Positions 13,004-19,318 of a DNA stretch of 21,108 bases are shown piece by piece; position 1 is the stretch's first letter; every line of letters starts with the position of its first letter. Position numbers and translations under genes: made by a program. The notes under the pieces are model-generated. The model searched no databases, was not told the DNA's origin, and saw nothing but the letters and a program-made list of their open reading frames with translations. Origin of the DNA: a virus; the IMG/VR virus record IMGVR_UViG_3300027800_000054, positions 1-21,108 of that record; one strand, given 5' to 3'.

Positions 13004-14725
13004 TTATCGACTTTTGTCCAACTCTTCCTGGGTGATGTTAAATCGATTTATAACCCGGAAGCGATTGATTGGACATTCGTTACCTATTCTCAGTAAAGCA
13101 TTATGAACATTGGAGCCAATTATTTTATATTTTTCTATACCAGTGAATTGTGTGCAAGCACGAACGAAATTGGTCAAGTTACTTCCCTTATGTTGCCTAA
13201 AGCAGTTGTAAAAATCATCGGCTGTCGCGTTTTGCAAAGCTTCAATGTGCTCATCATCCCAGTCGTTTGTCGAAATTCTGGTGATCGCTTGGTCAAGGGT
13301 GGGTGACATTTTTGCCTTAGCATGCAGCTCCTGGCAGCGTTGTCGCAGGATTGGGTCTGTGTCGTGGAGCTGGTTGTGGGGGCTCTTCAAATCAAACAAT
13401 GCCATCTCATCCTTTCGAACTGCACTGTACTCAATGATAAGTTTGTCCGCAAAGTCATCCTGGCCTAGTTCGCGTAGCACGATCACCAGCCCGTTGAGGA
13501 AGCGTAGACTCATAAAGTGTATATGCTTTTCACATTTTGTACGCACTACTTCTATGAATTCATCTGTGTTGTTGTCGAAGGAATTGTTCAGAGCATCCCA
13601 TATCGAGTTGAGATCCGCTTGATCTTGAGCGTTTTGAAGCTGGGCGTCCCATTTTTGGGCCTCTTCAACGAATCTGGTTTCTTCCAGATAGCCCTGTTCA
13701 ATGATTGCTTGAATCGTCAGGTCGAAATCCTCGACAAGTGTGAAGCCATAATTGTGGAGCAGCGTCTCCCATCTCTCGTGTTGAGGCTCCTTTTCTGAAC
13801 CAGATTTTTTGCCAAGCAATGAGCTATAGGGATTCCATTCGATCAAAAACTCTAGGGTTGGTTTCTGCTCATTCCTCTCATAGTAACACCAAGCGAACAG
13901 TACAAGGATTCGTACGGCCCGCTCCATGACCTGTGGTTTTAGCGCTTCTACCTTAGCATGCATGAGCTTTGCTATTTTGACGATTATTCGTAGCACACGT
14001 ATGTTCGTCAAACCTAGTGCTTTCGCATGCGCCACGATGTTCTCGTGGTAGGGGGTGTCCCCCTGCACGGCAATTGCTACGGACTCCTGTGATGTTGGGG
14101 CGTAGAGTAGTTCTATCTCAATGACTTTCTCCCGATACTTTTCGTAGATATTTTTCTTGTTTCCGAGGTTCTCTTCATTGAAAATCAGAACGACCTTGCA
14201 CTTTTTTTTCTCCTTGAGCTCATTGATGAAGCCCATGAGTTCTTCGGAGGTAAAGGTATTTTCATCGAGGCGCTCGAAATCGTCCAGGCAGATCACTGCA
14301 TTCATGATCCTCTGAGATACGAATGCCTCAAACGCACGAGGGAGATTTTTAATCCAAGGAATGTCGCCGAAAGGACTATACTCCTTGTGTTTAGCAAAAT
14401 ACTTGGTGCACCATCCCGCTGCAGCCACTAAGTCTTCCGGCAACCACACGTTGATATTGCCTATTCTCCTGGGGGGCTTTGGCTCGGGCGCTTTGAAGTC
14501 CTGTACACTCGCGTATAGCGCAATGCTCAGTTCACGTTTGGACGCGATGCCGAACAAGGACGCGTAACAGTACTGGGTTGGTTTAAGTGAGCTGCCAAGT
14601 TCTTTGATGAGGCTGTCCCAAAAGTGGGTTTTGCCAACCCCCCAGGATCCTTTGAGCGCAAGCACGCCTAGGTCCTCACGGGTGAGAAAGTCCGCGGCGA
14701 TTTCTTTCACGGTTGCTATGGTCAC
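13004..14725 (-). CDS. KAP-like P-loop NTPase, cargo gene
   Basis: A 573-residue protein starting at a GTG (14725) with AGGAG eight bases upstream. Walker A is GSWGVGKT at residues 26-33, right at the N terminus. Y-C-Y-A-S-L-F-G at about 52-59 is a motif common next to the P-loop in this group. Walker B is AVICLDDFERL (143-153), with Asp148/Asp149. CKVVLIFNEENLG (176-188) would carry the sensor Asn. The 'K.LDDFER.' form and a long helical C-terminal half (about 215-573) fit KAP-type STAND-like NTPases. Family members are often found in mobile elements, some in phage exclusion or defence loci. No membrane insertion is obvious in the NTPase domain, unlike classical KAP members. It converges with the plus-strand cargo gene. 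Function is unknown; a defence or exclusion role is inference. Confidence 0.8.
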   Translation of the reverse strand: MTIATVKEIAADFLTREDLGVLALKGSWGVGKTHFWDSLIKELGSSLKPTQYCYASLFGIASKRELSIALYASVQDFKAPEPKPPRRIGNINVWLPEDLVAAAGWCTKYFAKHKEYSPFGDIPWIKNLPRAFEAFVSQRIMNAVICLDDFERLDENTFTSEELMGFINELKEKKKCKVVLIFNEENLGNKKNIYEKYREKVIEIELLYAPTSQESVAIAVQGDTPYHENIVAHAKALGLTNIRVLRIIVKIAKLMHAKVEALKPQVMERAVRILVLFAWCYYERNEQKPTLEFLIEWNPYSSLLGKKSGSEKEPQHERWETLLHNYGFTLVEDFDLTIQAIIEQGYLEETRFVEEAQKWDAQLQNAQDQADLNSIWDALNNSFDNNTDEFIEVVRTKCEKHIHFMSLRFLNGLVIVLRELGQDDFADKLIIEYSAVRKDEMALFDLKSPHNQLHDTDPILRQRCQELHAKAKMSPTLDQAITRISTNDWDDEHIEALQNATADDFYNCFRQHKGSNLTNFVRACTQFTGIEKYKIIGSNVHNALLRIGNECPINRFRVINRFNITQEELDKSR

Positions 14726-14767
14726 GATGGCGGCTCCTGATACGTGATGACTTTTATTTCTCCTGCG

Positions 14768-14796
14768 TTCATGCCAAAATCAGGGGCTTGGGTCAA
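14768..14796 (-). promoter_or_regulatory. Possible promoter for the KAP-like NTPase gene
   Basis: On the minus strand TTGACC (14796-14791, five of six) and CATGAA (14773-14768, three of six) are 17 bases apart in the 133-base gap between the helix-turn-helix gene and the NTPase. Transcription would begin near 14761, about 36 bases before the GTG. The -10 match is weak, so the gene may instead be read from the terminase transcript. Confidence 0.3.
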
Positions 14797-14858
14797 TGAC
14801 ATCCGCCTAAACGAGAGCGACGGCAGGCGTCCCCGAATGCATGATGTTGCGGCTCTCC

Positions 14859-15077
14859 TCAGCACTCTACCTTTTGGCGCTTGGTAAAACGCACCAAGCT
14901 CTTTTCCGTCACTCTTAAGCCTTTCACATCCCCGATGCGAAGGGCTTTTAGTTTTCCTGCGCCCACAAGCTTGTACACGAAGCTACGGGAACAGTTGAGC
15001 CGCTCCATGACCTGCACAACATTTAGCAGGCGACCTTCGGCGGTGCGGTCGTAGGGGACATTAACAGCGTTGCTCAT
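14859..15077 (-). CDS. Small helix-turn-helix DNA-binding protein (excisionase/AlpA-like)
   Basis: A 72-residue basic protein with ATG at 15077 and AGGAG just upstream, starting eight bases after the large terminase stop. Residues 17-45 (LLNVVQVMERLNCSRSFVYK then LVGAGKLKALRIG) are a MerR/excisionase-type helix-turn-helix: the 'V.E.L..S...VYKL...GKL.A.RIG' pattern is distinctive. The part after it (GLRVTEKSLVRFTKRQ) would form the wing and a short helix. Such proteins bind DNA and act as recombination directionality factors, AlpA-type activators or local regulators. There is no integrase nearby, so a regulator of the adjoining cargo gene or late operon is as likely as an excisionase. Confidence 0.8.
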   Translation of the reverse strand: MSNAVNVPYDRTAEGRLLNVVQVMERLNCSRSFVYKLVGAGKLKALRIGDVKGLRVTEKSLVRFTKRQKVEC

Positions 15078-15084
15078 GCTCTCC

Positions 15085-16962
15085 TCACAAAGTTTTGCGG
15101 TTCTGAAGCCAGGAAAGAGACCTGGTGAAGCGGGGACCAGGCTCGGGATTGTCCGTTGGTTCCGGGGACGGGTTGACTGAGGTTTCTGGCTTTTGCTCGA
15201 TGCGGCTGGCCAGCATCTGCAGGCTGGGCGTCCAGCTGGCGTTGACCGCGGCGAAGTTCATGCACAGGCAGTCGAAAAAGTGGTTGTCGCGGTGGATTTG
15301 CTCCCAGGCCACGGCGCCGCCCCGGCCGCGCATCAGGCGCTCCGAGGCCAGCTGGCGGGCGAGGCTTGCCTCTGCCTCCGCGTGGAGGATGATGGGCTGC
15401 TTGGAGCTGGGCTGCAGGCGCGCATGGACTAGGCCCTTGAAGTGGGCGGTATCGAGCTTGAAGAGCTGGAGCCCGCCGGGGATGGCCGCGTGGGAGCGGG
15501 GCATTTTGTCGATGACGCTCCACGTGACGGGCACGGTTTGCTGGTGGCTGGCGCCCTTGGTGGCGAAAATGCGGCCACGGCCATGCTCGCGCACGAACTG
15601 GTAGCACTCCTCCGTGCGGGTGAGCAGATCCACGTCCGTGCGGGTGCCGCCGGTATCGATGGGGGCCCGCCAGATCGGCAAAGGCGGCTCGCCAGATGCC
15701 TGGGGGAAGGTCGTTTCCCACACGAGCGCCTCAACATCGCAAAAATCGAGCAGGCGGCCGTAGTCGAGGACAAAGCACTCAAGCCCGGCGGTCCAGGCGC
15801 AGACCATGAACCAGAAGCCATGCTTCTGCATGTCGATGCCTGTGGTGAGGGCGATGAAGCCGCGCGGCACCACGCGAGCGGGCATGTCCGGGTTTATCAG
15901 GTCGAGGATCTTGCTTTCGTCCGTCTCCACCACCACGGGCTTGTAGGGCTTTGCCCAATAGCCGTTGACGTAGGCCTGTTTGACGTCGGGATCGTCCGAG
16001 GCCTCGGCCTTCATTTTCTCGGACAGGATCTCGGACAGGCTGACGGCGCGGGAAAGGATGGCGGGCAAGTGGAAGCCCACGCTTTTGGGGCGCGGCACGC
16101 TTTCTTCGGCCCGCCAGCGGCCAGCGGCCACGGCCACGTCGCGCATGTGGTCGGTCCACAAAAAGCCGCAGGCGGGGCACTTGTAGCGCGCCAGGGTGTC
16201 GCGCTTGATCTTTTGCGGGTCCACCGTGCTCGAGGTGCAAACGAGGCCGGACTCCTCCATGCGCGAAAAGGCGGAGCACGCCGGGCAGCGCGGCTCGTAG
16301 TGGCGCAGCTCGTCCGCATCGTGGACGGCTCGCCAGATGCTGGATTCCTCGCCCCCCACGGGCTTGCTGACGCGCAGGATTTTGCGCTTGTGGGAGTAGG
16401 AGCGCGTGCGCTCGAGGAGGTCGACCACGGGCACGCCCTGGCCCGCGAACTGCTTGTACAGGTCCTCCTCGTCCATGAAGAGATCTTGGATGGAGATGGA
16501 GGCGCGCTGGCTGGTGGACTGCGCGCTGGCCAGATGCAGGGCGGTGCCGTCGCGGAAGGACACGGCCCCGGTGCGGAACTTGCGCAGCAGGCGGCGCACG
16601 GGCGCGGTGCGGCGGAACAACGGCTTGAGTTTGGCTTCCACCATTTTGAGGATAGCGGGATCGTCCGGCATGGAGAGCATGCGCGGGCCGGGGCGGCGGT
16701 CGATGGTGTAGCCCATGCACGCGTACAGGAGCATGGTTTTGCCGCTCTGCGGGGTGCCGCACACGCGGACCTCCTCCACCCAGGGCTCGGCCCAGGTGTC
16801 CATGATGCCCACGGTGTAGGGGGTGACGTCGCGCCGCCAGCGGCTGCCCGAGGCCGGGCCATCGGGCACGATGAGATGCTCGGCCGCCCAGCTGGACGGC
16901 GACTGCTTGGGCAGGCGGCGGTAGATGTGCCGTTCGCCCGGGGTGAAGCGGAAGCTGGCCAT
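15085..16962 (-). CDS. Terminase large subunit (lambda gpA / GpA family)
   Basis: A 625-residue protein from the ATG at 16962 (GTGAGG about six bases upstream); ATGs at 16980 and 17064 are in frame but lie against or inside the previous gene. Lambda gpA is 641. The N-terminal ATPase has GTPQSGKT (residues 69-76) as Walker A and DLFMDEEDLY (160-169) as Walker B with catalytic Glu. Cys pairs CPAC (226-229) and CPAC (262-265), with Cys242 between, look like the zinc-binding insert common in the family. The nuclease domain opens with ALTTGIDMQKHGFWFMVCAW, where Asp377 is the likely first metal ligand. It cuts concatemeric DNA and powers its entry into the prohead with the small subunit and portal. 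Confidence 0.95.
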   Translation of the reverse strand: MASFRFTPGERHIYRRLPKQSPSSWAAEHLIVPDGPASGSRWRRDVTPYTVGIMDTWAEPWVEEVRVCGTPQSGKTMLLYACMGYTIDRRPGPRMLSMPDDPAILKMVEAKLKPLFRRTAPVRRLLRKFRTGAVSFRDGTALHLASAQSTSQRASISIQDLFMDEEDLYKQFAGQGVPVVDLLERTRSYSHKRKILRVSKPVGGEESSIWRAVHDADELRHYEPRCPACSAFSRMEESGLVCTSSTVDPQKIKRDTLARYKCPACGFLWTDHMRDVAVAAGRWRAEESVPRPKSVGFHLPAILSRAVSLSEILSEKMKAEASDDPDVKQAYVNGYWAKPYKPVVVETDESKILDLINPDMPARVVPRGFIALTTGIDMQKHGFWFMVCAWTAGLECFVLDYGRLLDFCDVEALVWETTFPQASGEPPLPIWRAPIDTGGTRTDVDLLTRTEECYQFVREHGRGRIFATKGASHQQTVPVTWSVIDKMPRSHAAIPGGLQLFKLDTAHFKGLVHARLQPSSKQPIILHAEAEASLARQLASERLMRGRGGAVAWEQIHRDNHFFDCLCMNFAAVNASWTPSLQMLASRIEQKPETSVNPSPEPTDNPEPGPRFTRSLSWLQNRKTL

Positions 16963-16970
16963 GGCAAACC

Positions 16971-17897
16971 TCACTCGCATAACCCACCAGCCAGAACGCA
17001 CGTCGGGCTGGGCATGTAGGCCATAAGGTCGAATTCCTTTCCTCCTCGCCGGGTCATGGCCCAACGCGCTACGCCGTCAATCTGCTGTGGTGTGGTGGCC
17101 GATGTATGGGACTGGTGGAAGAAGGTAGCCAGCTGGCCCTTGCTGGCTTTACGCACCAGCACCTCCCATGCGCGTATTTTGTCGATGGCCCAGGCATGTT
17201 CGAGGGTTATCTTGCGCAGCTCGGCCTTATTTGCGTTGATGCACGGGAAACACCCGACACGGCCAAAGCCCTGCGAGTAAAGCGGGTTGAGCGGAATGCC
17301 GTGCTTATGATGCATGGCCACCACATCCTGCACCGTCCAGGTGAGAATCGGGCGGTAGTCGGTCAGGCCTTCAAGCTCTGGAGATGGAGCGCTCTCGGCA
17401 TACTTCGAGCGGTTCAGCGACTCGTCTGCCCGCACCCCCTGCCAGGACCAGACCTCATGACCGGCCAGAACAAGAGGCTCCTGCACTTCGGTGAGGATGG
17501 GTGCGCGCTTGAGAAATTCTGTACAGAATTGGCGCTTGCGCGAGGGAAACAGCCCCTTCCACAAGCAGGCGTCTAGGAATGATTTGCCCGTGGGGTACAG
17601 GACATCCAGGGCGCGGGTTACCTGCTCCGGCGTCCAGCCCCTGCGCTCTGCCTTTTCGCTTTGCAGCCACGCCCTGCGCTTTTCGATGCGGGAGGAGAAG
17701 TCGGCGCGCACTGTGCGGATTTCCGGGCCACCTGTGCGGCGCGGAAGATCGGCAAGGTACTCGTAGACCACCGGATGTTCGTTGCCGGTGTCCGCGAACA
17801 CGGCCAGAAAGTCGCCCCCGGTCCGCTCCAGGGCCAGCAAGTATGTGGCGGTCGAGTCCTTGCCACCGGAGCAGGAAATGACATTAATGCGGCCCAT
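16971..17897 (-). CDS. PAPS-reductase-family PP-loop protein (CysH/DndC-like)
   Basis: A 308-residue protein with ATG at 17897 preceded by AGGGAG. The PP-loop motif SGGKDS is at residues 10-15, with VFADTGNEHP at 33-42. Then come FPSRKRQFCTEFLKR (117-131), GVRADESLNRS (154-164), DYRPILTWTVQDV (180-192) and NPLYSQGFGRVGCFPCI (204-220). Cys111, Cys125, Cys216 and Cys219 are candidates to hold an iron-sulfur cluster or zinc. The motifs place it in the large PAPS-reductase-like ATP pyrophosphatase family, which adenylates a substrate for sulfur or related chemistry; the 'PSR..QFCT..LK' and 'RVGC.PC' forms are frequent in phage members. True sulfate assimilation is unlikely; nucleic-acid modification is possible. 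It is unusual to find it between the terminase subunits. Confidence 0.88.
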   Translation of the reverse strand: MGRINVISCSGGKDSTATYLLALERTGGDFLAVFADTGNEHPVVYEYLADLPRRTGGPEIRTVRADFSSRIEKRRAWLQSEKAERRGWTPEQVTRALDVLYPTGKSFLDACLWKGLFPSRKRQFCTEFLKRAPILTEVQEPLVLAGHEVWSWQGVRADESLNRSKYAESAPSPELEGLTDYRPILTWTVQDVVAMHHKHGIPLNPLYSQGFGRVGCFPCINANKAELRKITLEHAWAIDKIRAWEVLVRKASKGQLATFFHQSHTSATTPQQIDGVARWAMTRRGGKEFDLMAYMPSPTCVLAGGLCE

Positions 17898-18421
17898 CTA
17901 TCTCTCTCCCTCGGCCAGGTCGAAGCCCTGACCGTCCGAGCGCGGGCGCAGATCGGCCAGCAGCACGGGCTTGTTGCGAAACCCGACCCACACGCGCCAC
18001 TCCCCGTATTCGTCGACAAAGGGCACGGCCCGGGTGCGCGTGGCGAAGTATGCGGGCTCCACGCTGGTGATCTCCGCGCCGTCGTCGCCCACGTCTCCCG
18101 TGGGCAGGGCATCGTGCAGCCAGACCAGCGTGCCGCGAGGCGTGGCCCGGCTGACGATTTTCGCCTTGCGCGTCTTGATGCCCAAGGCTTGCAGCCCCCA
18201 CTCGGCCAGCAGCTTCCGCAGGCCGTCCGCCGTGAAAAAGCTGACGCGCTCGCCCTTGCGGGTGTGCCAGGCCTCCCCGACCATGACGCCCAGCGGCCGG
18301 GCGCGCCGCCCCATTTTCCCCAATACTCGGCGGGAAAAACGCTCACGCGCTTTACGTCCTTTTTCCCTTTTGGGGCCGGGAAAACGGCCAGGGGTTCTAC
18401 ACCTTCGCGGACTGTGGGCAT
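17898..18421 (-). CDS. Unknown protein, open only through a -1 frameshift
   Basis: An ATG at 18421 has GGAGG seven bases upstream and sits three bases after the small terminase. Its frame reads MPTVREGVEPLAVFPAPKGK then KDVKRVSVFPAEYWGK (36 residues) and afterwards becomes an Arg/Pro-rich shadow frame. In the -1 frame a natural-looking sequence begins exactly there, MGRRARPLGVMVGEAWHTRK, and runs to the stop at 17898, abutting the next gene. The join gives about 174 residues. At the switch lies G GGA AAA (18320-18314), correctly phased for a -1 slip. Either this is programmed frameshifting, a true inactivating indel, or a sequencing error in a run of G and A. The second part might instead start at the internal ATG (18314) or TTG, but no good site precedes them. 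Product family not recognised. Confidence 0.6.
18314..18320 (-). promoter_or_regulatory. Candidate -1 frameshift site G GGA AAA
   Basis: The minus-strand heptamer GGGAAAA is phased so that the zero frame reads GGA AAA (codons 35-36 of the gene starting at 18421). A -1 slip gives GGG AAA and then ATG GGG. A 5-bp GC stem (18309-18305 with 18297-18293, seven-base loop) starts four bases downstream and could stimulate the slip. The same stretch (GGGG AAAA T GGGG) is prone to indels and base-calling errors, so this remains a candidate. Confidence 0.45.
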
Positions 18422-18423
18422 TT

Positions 18424-19050
18424 CTAATCCTCCGTTTCCGTGTCCTCGGCGAGTTCCTCGCCGGCTTCGTCGCCCTTGGGGTCGTCGTCGACCGTGAATT
18501 CGCGGTCCTTTGACCAGGAATCCATCCAATCCGCCGTGGCCTCGTCCAGCCATTCGATGAGCAGGGGCTCGGCTTCCTCGCGCCCGCCCACGAGGTGGAT
18601 GATGGCGGCGGCGCGCAGGCGGATGAAGCTCTCGATCTCGTTTTTGAAGAACAGCGCCCGGGCGGAGAGCGCGGCCTCGTGCTCGCTTTTGAGCATGAAG
18701 AGGCCTTGCTCCTTTTTGAGCTTCAGCTCCTGCCGGGCGGCCTGAACCTCGCGCAGGCGGGTGTCGGCCGTGATTTTCGAGGTGGCTGCGGCGCTGCCCT
18801 TGGCGTCCTCGGCCCTGGCCAGGGGGGTGAGGTGCACGGCGGCATAGGCCAGGAGCGTGGAGGCATCGAAGTGCCCGGCCGCGTTCAAGGGGATGCGCTT
18901 GTACTTTTTCACGTCGTCGTTGAACTTGGTTTTGCCCACCTTGAAGCCCTGGCTGGTGAGGTAGTCCACGGCGGCCAGCTGGGTTTTGAAGGTGAGCCCG
19001 GGGGCGGCGGCAGTCGCCTCCGGTTCAATCGTCTTCAAGGTTTCAGGCAT
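18424..19050 (-). CDS. Terminase small subunit (Nu1-like)
   Basis: A 208-residue protein with ATG at 19050 and AGGAGACAGCC upstream, overlapping the previous gene by eight bases. Residues about 22-75 resemble a Nu1-type winged helix: KTQLAAVDYLTSQGFKVGKT then KFNDDVKKYKRIPLNAAGHF and an ALA-rich helix. Residues about 95-125 are a charged helix likely to be coiled coil (REVQAARQELKLKKEQGLF). The C terminus is strongly acidic (DDDPKGDEAGEELAEDTETE). Small terminases recognise the packaging site and recruit the large subunit. Lambda Nu1 is about 181 residues. Its place ahead of the GpA gene supports the call, though two genes intervene where lambda has none. Confidence 0.75.
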   Translation of the reverse strand: MPETLKTIEPEATAAAPGLTFKTQLAAVDYLTSQGFKVGKTKFNDDVKKYKRIPLNAAGHFDASTLLAYAAVHLTPLARAEDAKGSAAATSKITADTRLREVQAARQELKLKKEQGLFMLKSEHEAALSARALFFKNEIESFIRLRAAAIIHLVGGREEAEPLLIEWLDEATADWMDSWSKDREFTVDDDPKGDEAGEELAEDTETED

Positions 19051-19318
19051 TGGCTGTCTCCTGCGCGTTCTCCCAATCCACCGCCCAGCCCTTGGGCAGC
19101 TCGGGGAACTTTTGCCCGGCCTTGCGCGGGGGCAAGGTGGCCGGGTCGCAGGGCGTCCATTTGCCCATGTGCCGGTGGCGCGGACCGGAGAGATTGACGC
19201 CAGCCTGCACGATGGCCGCGCGGTCGATGTTGGCTAGCCCCGGGTGCGCCAGCAACTGGCGCAGCAAATCATCCACGTGTGTCAGCGCATCGCGCGCGGA
19301 CATGTCTCGAAGATTCAT
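19043..19318 (-). CDS. Small protein of unknown function between primase and terminase
   Basis: A 91-residue protein. The ATG at 19318 has AGAGGAGG seven bases upstream and overlaps the primase stop (ATGA); the frame extends to 19351, but that start has no such site. The N-terminal half is helical (MSARDALTHVDDLLRQLLAH); the rest has RHRHMGKWTPCDPATLPPRK and ELPKGWAVDWENAQE, which are polar and proline-rich. Coupling on both sides indicates it is co-translated with the primase and small terminase. No family recognised. Confidence 0.65.
   Translation of the reverse strand: MNLRDMSARDALTHVDDLLRQLLAHPGLANIDRAAIVQAGVNLSGPRHRHMGKWTPCDPATLPPRKAGQKFPELPKGWAVDWENAQETANA

Noticed and set aside
14815-14851. 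Possible terminator between the HTH gene and the NTPase (GAGAGC ... GCTCTC)
   Set aside because: The arms are six bases with a loop of over 20 bases and no U tract.
15442-17019. 525-codon plus-strand open frame opposite the large terminase
   Set aside because: Antisense shadow with skewed Gly/His/Arg composition; the minus-strand terminase has clear motifs across the same bases.
17618-18553. 311-codon minus-strand frame across the PAPS-reductase-like start and small terminase end
   Set aside because: Only codons from 18421 to the slip at 18314 look real; upstream it shadows the small terminase and downstream it becomes Arg/Pro/Ser-rich out-of-frame sequence.
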